Below, in pieces: positions 37,370 to 50,339 of a stretch of 64,000 nt of DNA. Below the pieces are notes generated by a model, which worked only from the letters and a program-made list of their open reading frames with translations, made no database searches and had not been told where the DNA came from. Source of the stretch: Pegea sp. RAD2-039 (taxonomy: Eukaryota; Chordata; Thaliacea; Salpida; Salpidae); NCBI GenBank assembly GCA_034620365.1, contig JAQGEQ010000084.1, positions 930,001-994,000 on the forward strand. Reading direction: 5' to 3'. The number at the start of each line of letters is the position of its first letter. The stretch's first letter is position 1. The position numbers were made by a program, and so were the translations under genes.

Positions 37370-37590
37370 ATAATCTAATGAGATCAAACAAAGTTACTAA
37401 TATCGAAAGGGCTTGTAGAGTTACTGCTAGTCTTTAGAAAGACTTTTGTCGGATAGATCCTATCATTTATCTCTTAACTAAATGATGCAGGTTTCTGATG
37501 CTTGCTTGCTTCTTATTAAAAGAAATATTTATTTTCATTCAAGTTTGCGAGTTTAGTTTATAAAATAAAACTTATTTTGAGTAACTTTTC
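37370..37590 (+). repeat. Dispersed repeat R2, copy 2
   Basis: Co-linear with 29920-30090 (TTATCTCTTAACTAAATGAT, AAGTTTGCGAGTTTAG, AATAAAACTTATTTT), with an extra ~35 bp near 37430. It lies just 80 bp past a SINE copy. Confidence 0.6.
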
Positions 37591-38102
37591 TATTGGATGA
37601 GAGTTGAAAAGAACGACTTACTTTTTAGGACAAATATTTTACGTCAACATTTTGGTGTACTAAATCGAATATCATTTTAACGACTTTCTTGTTTATAGAG
37701 CAGAACTATGTTGAAATAGAAAATTAAAATAATTTTTACCTTTCATTCAAAGTTGAACTTGAAAAGTTGAAATTTTATTAAAATATTATTTTATAAACAA
37801 CTAAAGTTTTTTAAAATTCTACATATTTGATCCACTCAAATAATTGAACAATTATAGTTTTCGAAAGAGGTGACAATTCAAAGCATACTTTTCTTTGCTT
37901 TTATTAATTTGTTTGTTTTAATGGTGCACAGCATTCAATCTCGATGTTGTAATCGTGTTTTTATTTTCCAAAAATGTTTGAAATTTCTTAATAAGTGGTT
38001 ATTTCACTCCTAATTTTGTTTCCATTATTACATGCAGCTTCGACATAATTTTCAAATTGATCGCTTCTATTCAACTTGTTTTTGAATTACGACAACTATT
38101 TA

Positions 38103-38390
38103 GCAGCTACCATACCCACACCTACCAAGCGGAAGGTTCCGGGCTCGATCTCATATGGACACATATTAATGACAAAGAAAAGTTCACAAAAACCTTGGTA
38201 GAAGGGCCCTGTCAGTCTGGTTAATGACAACACTTCTAGAAGACGCAAAACTCCAAATTTAAAACTGGAGTTGAAGTAGACAGTTTGTTACTGAACTCAT
38301 TGCATAAATTTGTTGGCGTAGAGAGTGGAATCCTGTTGCAGGAACAACAATAGCTGTCTAGTACTAATTTCCAATTCAGCTCCTTTCTAC
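38103..38390 (+). mobile_element. SINE copy, tRNA-like head plus body
   Basis: The head CTACCAAGCGGAAGGTTCCG and GGGCTCGATC resemble a tRNA 3' half with a B box. The body shares AAAACTGGAGTTG and GCGTAGAGAGTGGAATCCTG with the copy at 46340 and, reversed, with 52540. No open frame of note. Confidence 0.65.
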
Positions 38391-40129
38391 CATCTAAAAC
38401 TAGAGACAGCTTTTAAATCAATAACAATCGTGTTTTCTTTTAATGTAATATTTGATAATTGATAACATCCGTTGACTCATATCAGTAAATTAGAATCTGT
38501 ATTTTAACTTTTTTTTTCTTGTTGTTCTATAATATACTCTTTCAGCTATATTTCAATATCAACTTTTATAAATTTCTCTAGATTTCATTAAAGAGAAAAA
38601 ATGTGTATGCCGTTTCTTTTTGTGAAGCTGGCATATTAAAATATGACTCTAAAAAATCTAGTTCACTTGAAAAATAACTTTTTATGATATATACTTTCTA
38701 TGCTACGCGTAGCTTAGTAAGCTAAGTAATAATAGATAAGCAACAGAATGATTACAATATGATTCATTGTATGGATTTATGCAGCATTTTGTAAAAAAAA
38801 GTAATCATGCAGTAATTTTTCTTCGTTTATACATAAAGAAATAAAAAACTACACATACTTAGAGATAATATTACTATCGCATATTGCTTTTCGCCAAAAA
38901 CTTGACTTTTGATGAATTGAGAACCAATAGTCTAAAACATAAGCTTCTTAACTAAAAACTTTACCCAAAATTGTTGACAGTAAAGACATAAGTGAGTTAA
39001 TTTTATACCGAATACACGAATATACTATCAAACTCTAATAATGATATCAAACCTTTGTATAAGACTGGGTGTCTATGAGATAAAGACAGTTTGATAAGAT
39101 TTTTCCACAAAGTATTAACAAACTAAATATAAAATGAATTATTAAAATAATTATTTTATACACATAGCTTAAATAAAACTTAAAAGATTCTGAATCCATT
39201 TTAAAGATTCGTAGGTGCATTCATTCTTAGAAAAAATTTGGTTATGAAAGGAAAAACTATTTGATGAAAATTATATTTCGATTATCTTATCCTAAGAAAC
39301 TACTCTGACTTTTCAACACATTAATTATAAAGTTAAAATTATAAAATTTGTTAAATATGAAGTTACAAAAATAAAATTGAAACTGTAAACGTTTACTATT
39401 AATAATATTATTTCTTAAATCAAAGAATTTGAAAGGAAATCTAAATGGAAAGATCCACAAATAAAAATCCGAAGAATGTGAAAAGTAAATACTAGCTCAC
39501 TTCAAGTTTAGTTGGCACATTAGAAATAACATCAAACTAAGTTGAAAAGTTTATTGCAGAAATACAACGAAAAAGTTAAAGAGATGTAATTAAAAAAACA
39601 GCAGAATTGAGAATAGCGTACATAGTACACAAAACTGTAATGTAGCTAGCTATCATCTAATATTATTTCCAATGTTATCCACGACATACGCATCGTACCC
39701 CAGCCAAACCCTTACTGCCAAGTAATATTTATCTTCTTTAGTTTGTAATAACTGTTCGTGATGCGCTCTCTACTTCCACAACTGTATTAATGTAAGCTTA
39801 CTAGCCGAAGTTACTTGGTTGGTAACCTGCAAATGGATTCTTTCTAAGAAACAAATAAACCGATCTTTGAAATTAGTTCTTATAATTTTTTAATTATAAT
39901 AATATAGAAATGAATGTTCGCATGGTGCATTTATTCATACAAATATTTCTCATTAGAGCCTAATACATTTTGATATAATTTCAAAACTATTTACGCATAT
40001 ATATGCCTTATGAATTTTCAAAATCAAGACATTTATCAGATAAGGGTGTTGTGGTGTGTGACTGTAATCTAGCTACTAGGAGGCTTGAAATGGTGGATGG
40101 TATAAAGTTGGAAGCTCTGTGCACTATAT

Positions 40130-40290
40130 TGTGATTGAGTATTCGTGCAAAATTTTGCTTAATTTTTTATAATTCTATCTAGTTCACCAGGTTTGCTATA
40201 AGAGCTGTAAAATTTGCAACTCGCAACCACGCGTTTAGTAAATAAAATCAAAAATAAGATAGGTATAAATTGATAACCAAAGTAGTAAAA
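40130..40290 (+). mobile_element. LINE/SINE 3' tail fragment
   Basis: TTTGCTATAAGAGCTGT matches 5047-5065. AACCACGCGTTTAGTAAATA resembles the tail at 52784-52800. Such shared tails mark the 3' ends copied by one retrotransposon family. Confidence 0.45.
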
Positions 40291-41379
40291 TAATTTATCA
40301 TTTTATGGAAAATATTTTACCTTTATTAGATTTGTTTAACGTCGTTACGCTTGATTAAATATGAATAGGATCTGCAAAAAGCAGGTGATGGTGATTCGAT
40401 AATGACGTGTTGGTTTTCAGCAATGCTCTGAAATTACTCCAATAACCTATGTTTACTGGATTTTTTTTATTTTTTACTTAAAGCTTCTTTTGTTATGCTC
40501 GAGAAAATACAAAATTACATTTTTAATTTAGAAACTATAATCCATGAAAGTTTAATTTAGAATTTGTATTTTTTCCTTTTCAAATTAATTCTTTCTATTA
40601 GAAATTATTTTTGTGTGGTTGGGTGTAATTATACTACAGCATGATAACTTATTAAAAATATATAGGGCAGATATACTCTTTTGGACCTAATATAGTTTCT
40701 ATAACATTTAGTTTCTTAACTGGGTCAACAAAGTTCTCTATATTTCAAACCTAAAATACTTTTTACTACAAAAAAAGTTTTTTTTATCTCCAAATAAAGT
40801 CAATAAACATGTATTTAAAGTTTGTGGTTCTTATGGATTGGGTTATTTTTCTTTAAACTTCAGATTTATTTTGCTGCATTTTATTTACTATTTGATTAAA
40901 CATGGTCAAAATTAAGATATATTTAGTTATTTAATTAGATTAACTTTAATTAAATAGATAAATTTTCATTTAAATATAATTGTCATTATCACTACCAAAT
41001 AGCATTTAATGCAGTAGAGGTTTTTAAACTTTTAATATTTTTTTAAATTTTGTAATTTATTATCAAAACTTTCTGTGTGGTGCTTTAAAATATTATATGA
41101 AATAAAATTTTGATTAAAAATTCAATATCTTAACTGCCTTAGTATATTACTTTTCTGTTTTCAAAAATAAAGCATGAACTAAATGTAACTTGTTAATATT
41201 GCTCTGATACTAGAGTGAAGCTGTATTTATTATCATAATTGAACTTTGATCTTCTTTCTTTGTTTTGTGATTTTGTTATTTACATTGGTGAATTAAAAGT
41301 TTTAAAGCTTTTTGTCATGGTATTGAAATGATAAAAGTTTAAATTTCTATAAATTTGATTTATATATGAATTATTCATA

Positions 41380-41536
41380 ATGAATAATATAAAAGAAATT
41401 TATACTAGATCCACTAATCAGATACATTCTTTATTTACCACAAAAAAGCTAGAGCTAATAGATAGTCTTAAACAAAAAGATCTTCATCTACAAAATCAAG
41501 ACTTTACAGTTAGCATTGAAGAAGAAGATATGTCAG
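41380..41536 (+). CDS. Possible short coding exon upstream of VMP1
   Basis: An ATG opens 52 codons (MNNIKEIYTRSTNQIHSLFT to SIEEEDMS) that end at a GTAATG donor. It is hydrophilic and helical-looking, with codon use like the neighbours. Its phase does not join the exon at 42060 through the acceptor I can see. It may belong to a separate gene or an alternative 5' end. No family recognised. Confidence 0.35.
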
Positions 41537-42059
41537 GTAATGATGTTTAACATTTTTCAATTATTCTTTATTTTTCTTATATAGCTAAATCTTTATAATT
41601 GGTTTTTTTTTAGAGATTGAGCTATAATATTTTTCAATCTAAATGTTTTTTTCATCTATAAAAAGTCATATGAATCTCATTAAAGAATTATATATTAGTT
41701 TTATTATCTTAGTTGTAATTTGAATCTTTAATAAAGTAATAAAACAGATTTTTTATGTTAATCATCTGAAGTTTATATTTTTCTAGTCCTACGCTTGTTT
41801 TAAGTGTCTCTGAATAATCTATTATTTTTAAATAAATTATACTGAAACTATAAGATGACATCTTTGAAATTATTTTATAGCTTATATTTGATATAGAAAT
41901 AAATGAATCAATATCTGAATTATTTGTGAATAGGAGTGAGATTTTTAAATTATAAAATATTTCTTTGACATAGGTAATATTTTTTGTTATAATTTTATAA
42001 TCAAAGAAATAATAAAATTTAAATAGTTATAATTGATATAGTGATTGAAAGAAGTAAAA

Positions 42060-42531
42060 ATGTCAGATGATAGTTGTGAATCAAGTGCTTCAGAGTCTAG
42101 TTGCTCCTGTTGTAATGGATCAGTTATTTCTGCTGACTGTTCTGACTCTTTAACAGAAAATGAAATTGTTAGGCAGATAGCTCAGGCAATAGAAAGAAAA
42201 GAACATTGCAGAAAAGTTAAAAAGAAGAAAAGTTTATATGACAATTATGAACAATTATTGAAAACTGTTAAAAATTTATGTTTAAAATTAAATCATCATT
42301 TATCTGTATGTGATGAAAAAGTTTCTAGCAAGCCTGTTGCTCCACAGAATGCTAATCCAAAAAAGTCTCATGAAACTTTCAAAAAACATAAAAATAGGAT
42401 ATTAAATTCTGAAGTTGATGAGATTTGTAAAAAATATAACTTTTTCAAAAAAGATGTAGATGATAAGTTGCAGTCTCAACCTTATAAACATGATAAAAAG
42501 ATTTCTTTTGAGAAGCAAAGAAAATCTGATC
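42060..42531 (+). CDS. Ser/Lys-rich exon, probable N-terminal extension of VMP1
   Basis: The ATG at 42060 opens 157 codons rich in Ser/Cys, then Lys (MSDDSCESSASESSCSCCNG, later a charged helical stretch ending KKISFEKQRKSD). It stops at a good donor, GATC-GTAAGT, in phase 1. The next acceptor, 43191-43192, is in matching phase and leads straight into the VMP1 core. An acceptor (GATATAG) lies 18 nt upstream of the ATG, as for other starts here. I know no homologue. Alternatively it is a separate small gene read to the stop at 42542. Confidence 0.5.
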
Positions 42532-43192
42532 GTAAGTTATGAGACAATTACTTATTATCTCATAAAGTTTAATATTTTTGATTAAGCTCATTATTAAATA
42601 CTTTTATTAAGCTTCTAGGTGAAAGGTTTTTTTCGAACTTATTGTTTTTTCTATTTAAGAATTTGTTTTGATTTGTTTTTAATCTACTTTTACATTTTGA
42701 TTTTAGTCTAAAGTTGACCTTAGTTGGGAGTTTACTTTTGATAGCTATAAATTAAAAGTGATTTTATTAGATTATTTTATAAATTATTATGCTAAAAATG
42801 TCTTCAGTATCCCAGTTGTATTGATATATATAACTATCCTAAAAACTAAGATTATTCACTTATTATTTAGCATTTTCAAAATGTTTCTGATCAGAAATTT
42901 CTGTTTTTTTTATTGTTGCTATGTTGAGTATTTGTATGGATTTTTTATAGTTGTTTTAAAGGTTTTATGAATATAGAATGTTCTACAGAGTTTTGTATGA
43001 AATTTTGATAACATCAGACACACTTGTCTTTAGTTTTTAGCAAGTTTTAGAATGGCTTGATTTTCATTTATAAATATTTTTAGTTAAAAAGTTTACATGT
43101 TTTAGAGCTGATTACATATACAGTTTTAACTTTAATATTTAGATTAATATATTTAATTGCTAAAATTTTCAATTGAACATTTTTTATACTAG

Positions 43193-45182
43193 CAATATTA
43201 AAAGGAGGAGATAAGGCTTTAAAAGAGCTGAAGAAAAAAGATAAAGAGAAAAGAAACAAGCTGGTCCTATGGAAACAACCTCTTAAAACTATTCATTACT
43301 TTCTTTCTGAGTGTAAAGTTCGATTTATAGAATATGTAAATAGGTAGGTATTTGATTATTTTCCTTTTGATTATTTATAGGACTGATTTGGCTTCAAAAT
43401 TTTCTATTTAGTCTGACAATTTTATTTTATTTTTCAGCTTACTATCTTCTAAATGGTTTGTTGTTCTGCTTCTAATATTTTCCCTTCTATATATTCTTTC
43501 TATTTCTGTTAGAGGTCGGCACACTGAAGTGAGAATTATTAACAACTTTCATCTACATTGTTCAAATGTTGATTTTTCAGTTTATAGCTAGATGGAGAAA
43601 GCAAACTAGTTACTGTTTAGAGTGGATTGGTCTTGGATTTTTATCTTCTGCAGGCTTTGGAATGGGTCTTCATACATTTGTATTGTATCTTGGACCATTT
43701 ATAGCTAAAGTAACACTAGCTGCATATGAATGTCAATCAGTCAACTTTCTTACTCCTCCATACCCACATGAGTAAGTTGGCAAAGTTATGTTTACTTCTC
43801 TGCCTTCAAATATATGTTCAAGTTAAAGAACTTTGTTTCAGAATTTTATGTCCAAACAAAAAAGATGCTGCAATGTCAATTTGGAAGATTATCAGGAAAG
43901 TTCGTTTGGAGTCATTTATGTGGGTCAGTGAGTTTGGATGTTTACTTGATACAATCATCTGTTGTGTTTGACTCAAATTTGAAAGAAGTCTTTTAAAGGG
44001 AGCTGGAACTGCAATTGGCGAGCTTCCTCCTTATTACTTGTCAAGACAATCTGTTTTAAATGGAGTTGATCCAGATGATGAAGATTATGAAGAAGCAGCA
44101 TGTATGCTGGAGACAGATGTCAATGATAATTCGCTTTATTGTCGCGCTAAACTCTTTATGAAGAGCTTGGTAGAGAAAGCGGGTTTTTTTGGAATCCTAA
44201 TGGCCGCTTCTGTAAGTTTGATTTGTAAATTTGTTTAAAAATACTCACCACATTAGAAGCCAGATTTCGTTTTGATGATCGTTAAGCTCAGGCTCCGAAC
44301 ATTTCTTGTCAAAGAACTAGTTATAAGTTATCATAAATAAATGTTTAAAGCAACATGTGCTTCATCTCACACAATTTGCTTCATTAGATTCCAAACCCGT
44401 TATTCGACTTAGCTGGAATAACTTGTGGTCACTTTCTTGTTCCTTTTTGGACTTTCTTTGGAGCCACATTAATAGGAAAGGCAGTGATTAAGATGCATCT
44501 ACAGATGTTTTTTGTTGTGTTTCTTTTCAGCGAGGAATATGTCAGCCTACTTCTTAATTGGATCGGGTAGGTCCTGCAAATCAATCTTTCTCAAACAAGT
44601 TATCTTAATTGCTTTCAAAACCCACTTTTAAGCATCTAGTAATTATTTTAAACTTGTTTGTCGTCAAATTTAATTACTTCTTGAAATTGTTTTGCAATCT
44701 CAAGCTATTTACTACTTGCTTGAAGTTATTTTTCACAAATAGCTTACTGATATTTAATTAAAACATCTTTCATCATCAATTATTTTCTATTTTGATGTTT
44801 CAGTTACATTCCATTGTTTGGAGATTCAATGAGAAAACCTTTCACTGATTATTTAGAACAACAAAAATGGAAATTACATCAAGAACCTGGAACCCTAGAA
44901 ATAAAAGTCTCACATTTTTTTCATAGTTTTTTCATTTTCAATAATATTTACTCGAATTTTGTTTAAGTTTTTGTGTACTTTGAACTTAAATCGATATTTT
45001 TATACCAGAAACTAGCAAAACAAATGTTCTTATTACAGGGTGGTGGTTGGCTCAACTTGTGCTTTGATTTGATCTTTATGATCATGGTTATTGGTTTCCT
45101 TATTTCTATCGTCAACTCTATGGCTCAAACAAATATGGGCCGACGTCAAAAAGCTGCAAGAGAAAAGAAAATGGGACGCTAG
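43193..45182 (+). CDS. VMP1: Vacuole membrane protein 1, ER scramblase for autophagy
   Basis: Multispan ER protein with a DedA/VTT domain that scrambles phospholipids and releases autophagosome-ER contacts. Exons 43193-43343, 43438-43528, 43581-43771, 43842-43923, 43999-44211, 44388-44566, 44804-44906, 45039-45182. They stay in frame throughout; with 42060-42531 added the total is 542 codons. Hallmarks: [67 protein letters not shown], then the near-invariant [20 protein letters not shown] and [17 protein letters not shown]. The end, [15 protein letters not shown], matches the human C terminus. The core is about 384 residues against 406 in human, so the natural N terminus must come from an upstream exon. 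Confidence 0.95.
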
Positions 45183-48100
45183 ATAACAAACCACTATGAT
45201 TCATTTATCACTAAATATTTTGTTGCGAAGCAGCAACCTCGTAAATCTACCGACTTCTTTGACATTTCTGCCTCTTATGCAGTATACAAGTTTGCATACT
45301 GTAACAAAACTAATATAATTTTGATCTCGTAACTTCTTTAAAATCTTAAATCAACCTTGTGTTCTGTCATCATTTTCAAATACAATAACTATTGTAAGAT
45401 TTTTGAAATGCATCAACCTGGTTAAAGTTTGATCATTTCTAGTCCAACTTCATCAAGTTTTCTTCTAATTTGCTCCTTAATGATAAGAAGCAATTTCAAT
45501 TAGTCACAAAACCTCAGCTGGTCACATGACACTATTTAAAGTTTGATCATTTATTTCACTGATGACATGTTTTGATTATTTTAGCTTCTTCAAATTGAAA
45601 ACTAAATTGCTTTCAGTAAATTGTTACTTTTGTATTGTGCCTTGGACCTAACTTAGTGGTTACACACCAACCTGGAGTATGCAAACCTGTACCAATATCA
45701 ATTTGTTTTAATATAATCTTCTGTTGTTACCTTCAACATTCCTGAATTTAGTTTTATTTCTTTAATTTTTGAAGTGAGGATTAATCAAGGATGACATCAT
45801 TACCAAAATTAGTTTTTGTATTTTAAGGTTTGCTTCTACAGTTTGCTCAAATATTTATGAATAAAGTTAGGATTGTCAACTTCGTTTTATTTTATAAACA
45901 ATCAGGTTTTTTATTGAAATTAAAAAGTTGCTTATGTTGTTGCTAGCGTGACCCGTAAGCCAACTAATTTGTTTCGGAACCTAAAGACAACAATTTAATA
46001 AAACCCAGCTTGACCTGCTTAGCACTAAGACTTGCAAAAAAACATCTCAACTTACAAACTAAACTTAAACAAACTTTTAAGCTCAAAGCGTGTACTTGCT
46101 GATGAAGATGCTAAAGACTTCTTTCTATTAATACAGTAAAGCACTAATCAGAATTTCTTTCTTTTTGCTCTTAAAGAGGAAAAAGTGGAGTTTATAGTAA
46201 ATAATATTTGATTTAAGTAATGTTCACTTTTTTATTTCTTTTTTTCTGTAAGATATCTTGATTTCCTTTTTGTTTAGGATAATTGTAGTTAACGCTAAAT
46301 GTTACTTTTTCAGCATATTATAGATATCTGTCAGGAGTGTAGCAGTTATCACTCCCGTCCAACATGCGGAAGATCTCGGGTTCCAGCCATGCCTGATATA
46401 TTTACGACAAAAAAAGTCCTTAAATAATAGCATAAATGTGTTTTGTTAGTCTGTTTACTATGAGACGGAAACTTCAATTTAAAACCGGAGTTGGAACCTC
46501 GTAGGCAGTTTGTCACAGTACTCAGTGTAGTTCTGGAAGCTCCTGCGACGCCAGCTGGGCGTATCTGCATTAATCCATCTGTTGGAATTCTTTACCTGGC
46601 TAGCGTAGAGAGTGGAATCCTGCTGTATGGGCAACAACCGGATCTCGATAACTTCTGCCCTGGTTAACAGCATGGATATTCTTGGCCGAATCAGGTCATA
46701 CCACTATAAACAAAAGTATCCAAGAATTTAATAATTAAATTTTCAATATTTGTTCAAGGTTTTTCATTCAATAATTTTATAAAATTATTTTAGCTTGTTA
46801 AACTAATTAACACATTTTCATGAAGAAATGAGCTTAAAGCATTAGTTTATTACAATTACTTTATACTTGATTATTTTGTTTAATATTTACTTGCATGAAA
46901 ACAATTGATTCAGAGAAGTTTCAAAGTAAAACCAACTTTTGAAAAAAAATTCATGATTTTTAAAGAAAAATAATTTTAGAAATCTCATAATTGAAAAAGA
47001 TGAACTTTGTCAAATATTTTATTCTAAATCAATAAGATTTACCGCAAATTTGTATTAGATAAGTTAATCAGATTTATTCTTCACCTATGAAGCTTATTTC
47101 TTTATATCGATGAATTAAAATGTTTAATTTCCTAAAACAAATGTATAAATATCAAGAAAGTATGTTGCAATATAAATACCAAACTATCAATTTTAAAAAC
47201 GAGAGAAACTTAACAAAAGAAATTCTGCTGGTAAGCAGTATTAAGTTACATACAAAATGTGATGCTCAAACCAAAATAGAAATTTATGAAATAAAGATAA
47301 TAATACTCAAACTGAAGCTTTGATTTACATTTGCAAAATTTACACTTCACTTGCTAAGTCCATGAAAGTAATATTATAGACAAAAGTAGTCTCAATTATA
47401 AACTAAAACAGCTGAAAATGTAGGTTTCGACTGTCGTTTATTAGTCTTTGGAGAAAAACATTACGAAAAACTTTGCATGTATACCTGAGTTTTCAACTAG
47501 TGCAGATTTGAGTTGGTGATTTCGGGCTTTATTTTTTAAGAGCATTCAAAAGTAAGTTATTTGCTGTATATGGCATTAAGCTAGTAAGGTGTGCTGGACA
47601 AAACTATTACTGATAAAGGTAACGAATCAATTTAACTATCTTTTATGTTGGAATAAGCAAAAGAAACCAAGAGTGTTTGTAATGCTAATTAGATTTGCTT
47701 TATCAGCTATTTAAAATTTTTACAGTCTAGTAGCTTATGAAGTTAACAATGAATAAATGTAAAAACGTATAAAGTATCAATAACTGAAAAAAGTATAAAC
47801 AAAACAAATGGTAACAAACACACAATATTTTTAATGCGTTATTCGCCCCAAAAAAGAATTTTTATTTTCAATTTCATATTGTTAAACATCTCTTTTAGAA
47901 TAAGACACCCATTCAAAAATGCTCCATTTTCAACTGCCGATAAAGATCAATTACCATGTTAAAAACATGTTTGTTATCTTTTTGAATAATTAAACTATTT
48001 TATTAAGTAAACCTTCAATGATAGTAGTCATGGATACAAACGAACTTTTTTCGACTTCGGGAGTTTTCTATATTGTACCGTTTGTAACATTTGATTTGTT

Positions 48101-48985
48101 AAGTATTTTCAGATATCAGTACGTTAGTCTCACGACTTTTTCATTTTTCTGGATAATTTATTGAACATTTCAAGTTGATTTAAAAAGTTACCTGTAAGTT
48201 TTGATTACCTGATTTCCTAGCAATTTGATACTATAGTTTATATATTCTGAATCTTAAGTTTGTAAGTCAATAAATTTATATATTATTTACAATTGTTAAA
48301 GCTTTTGTTTGAGTACAAAAAATGTTCAAAAATTTATGAATGAAAATTTTATCACTAAAAGATTAATTACTAATGTTTCAGAAAGCATTTGTTACTTCTG
48401 TTGGTGTAATGATATTTTTCTGAAATAAGTTTATTTTCTGAAATAATTAATATTTAATTTTTTATATCCATAAAAACAAGCTTTTGGTAAAATATTATCA
48501 AATCCATAGATTATGAACTTAAAATAAGTATAAGTAAGCAATTTATTTATATAACTTATTATTAATAGTTTTTTTGTTAAATATAATTTCTACCAATCAG
48601 TTTATTTATTTTTCGAAAATTGATATTTTTTTTTATTATAACTTTTTTTTGTTAAAATGTTTACAACTTATGCTATATGTTTTACTTAATAAATTTTAAA
48701 AACAAAGAAATGTTTTAAATAGCTCGATGTAATAAATAAAATTTAAAGCATTTTAAATCTACTCACATAAATTTAGTTAATTCATTTTAAAAGTTTTGAA
48801 AACTAAACTTCATTAGATTTATATTTTACTTAATTAATTATTAAACAGATTGAGCAAATAAGACTATTATTTTATTTAATTCTTATATATCTTCTGAGCC
48901 GTTTAGATATCTTCAAAATAAATTACTATTTTATCTCTACTAATGTATAATATTTCTTTATCTTGTATGTAAAGTAATAAAATTT
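45183..48985. other. Spacer VMP1-SSNA1
   Basis: No gene recognised. A late AATAAA lies at 45860-45865, a full SINE copy at 46330-46700, and the rest is AT-rich. A 67-codon frame at 47120-47323 (Lys/Tyr/Ile-rich) has no recognisable domain. Confidence 0.5.
46330..46700 (+). mobile_element. SINE copy, longest in the window
   Basis: The head TAGCAGTTATCACTCCCGTC, AACATGCGGAAGATCTCGGG and TTCCAGCC looks like a tRNA 3' two-thirds with a B box. The body, AAAACCGGAGTTGGAACC to GTAGGCAGTTTGTCACAGTA and GCGTAGAGAGTGGAATCCTG, is shared with 38103 and 52540. Much richer in G+C than its surroundings. Confidence 0.7.
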
Positions 48986-48995
48986 TAATTTTCAG
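48985..48995 (+). other. 3' splice site directly upstream of the SSNA1 start
   Basis: TTAATTTTCAG ends 18 nt before the ATG; the coding region is intronless. Confidence 0.6.
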
Positions 48996-49013
48996 GAAAT
49001 TTTGTGCTATAAT

Positions 49014-49319
49014 ATGTCACACCAAGGTGCAGCATTACAAAATTTTAATAATGAGTTGGTCAAATGTATTGAGGACCTCTGTTCAAAAAGAGATGATCTC
49101 CAAAAACAAATATTAGTAGAAGAAGAAGATAAATATAAAATTGAGGTAGAAATTCGGTCTCTCAGTGAACGTCTTGCTAAAATCAATGAAAATATTGCTA
49201 AAAAAATGGCAGTAAGAAAAGAACTTGATAAAACTATTTCAGAAACTGAAGCTGCTTATATGAAGATTTTAGAAACCTCACAGACTTTACTAAACTCTGT
49301 AAAAGGAAAAATTGGTTAA
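49014..49319 (+). CDS. SSNA1: SSNA1/NA14, microtubule-branching coiled-coil protein
   Basis: A small self-assembling coiled coil found at centrosomes, basal bodies and midbodies, which binds spastin and can branch microtubules. The 101 residues form one exon and one long helix. Strong match: [20 protein letters not shown] at the N terminus, [15 protein letters not shown] in the middle and [19 protein letters not shown] at the end, nearly as in human (119). It lacks the short disordered human tail. The ATG at 49014 is chosen because it aligns with the family start; upstream codons to 49002 have no ATG. AATAAA follows at 49492. Confidence 0.96.
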   Translation: MSHQGAALQNFNNELVKCIEDLCSKRDDLQKQILVEEEDKYKIEVEIRSLSERLAKINENIAKKMAVRKELDKTISETEAAYMKILETSQTLLNSVKGKIG

Positions 49320-49491
49320 CATTTCTATTTAGTTTATAAGCAATTTTTTAATGTATATGTTTTTGGAATTTGATATATTAAGTAATTTTTTGTTGCATCA
49401 ATAATCAAATTTTATGCGTTAATATTAAAAAAGTCCACTTTCTTGCTGACACTTTATATTCGATTTTGATGTATATCTTTTAATATTCTTT

Positions 49492-49497
49492 AATAAA
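49492..49497 (+). terminator. Poly(A) signal of SSNA1
   Basis: AATAAA about 173 nt after the stop. Confidence 0.45.
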
Positions 49498-50339
49498 AAT
49501 AAATGGTTACAGTTAAAGATATTTTTGATTTTATAAGCTAATAAATAATTATGATATTCTAAAACGAGCAAAATCAGTTATAAAATAAATTTATTAAAAA
49601 ATAAACTCGGATATTAGATGCTAAATATAATCTTTTGTTTGATTATCAATATAGTGGTACCTGTCTTACAAGATGTCATAAATCTTAAGTTTTTCTTCAA
49701 TTTTATGAAACATCATTGTTTTATTTCTTTCACATAATAAACTTTATGTTATGGATTTCATGATTATAGCTACGATTAATCCCTAATTTTCATAACCTTT
49801 GTAGAGTGTCTGCATTTCAATTCAGATAATTTTCCTGTGATGTTGCTTCAAAGTAACTCTATCTTCGATAACATTGTTCCCTATATCCACTTATTTAATG
49901 ATTACTAACTCAGTATCAGAACCCCTTTAACAAGCTTTGGCTCAAAGCTGACTATGACAATAATTTGTGGGGTCAGTTCACGACCCATACTCAGGCCCCG
50001 TTACTAGTTGCCATATGCACAAATAAAAAGTTAAATTCATATGTTATTAAACAAGTAGAGACAAATTAAGTCATTGAATTTGTTGATGCTGAAATTACTT
50101 TATTCTTATCTTAATGATTTAATGAATAAGTAGCTGTATCAAGATATCTTTTACCTGTTTCATAAATATGATCAAATAAAAGCTTGAATTAAACTTGTTT
50201 TACGAATTGAAATGGTTATGGAAGCTTAATGCTTTTTGCCCTTGCTTCATTTCATTTTTTTTTATTCCTCTGAGTCCACTAACCTATAGCTTCGATATTG
50301 ACAACTCACGCCAAGGGTAAATGTTTTCATCTTTCAATA

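Larger units (their letters stand above)
35420..41379. other. Spacer SLCO-VMP1 with repeats
   Basis: Largely AT-rich, with no gene recognised. Holds SINE copies at 37126 and 38103, repeat R2 copy 2 at 37370 and a LINE-like tail at 40130-40290. A base-richer island at 39630-39850 has no convincing coding frame. Confidence 0.5.

Noticed and set aside
46330..46400. tRNA gene
   Set aside because: B-box-like sequence is present, but no complete cloverleaf; it is the head of a SINE.
46349..46673. Minus-strand frames within 46.3-46.7 kb
   Set aside because: They fall inside a SINE copy and recur in the copy at 52540; repeat sequence, not a gene.
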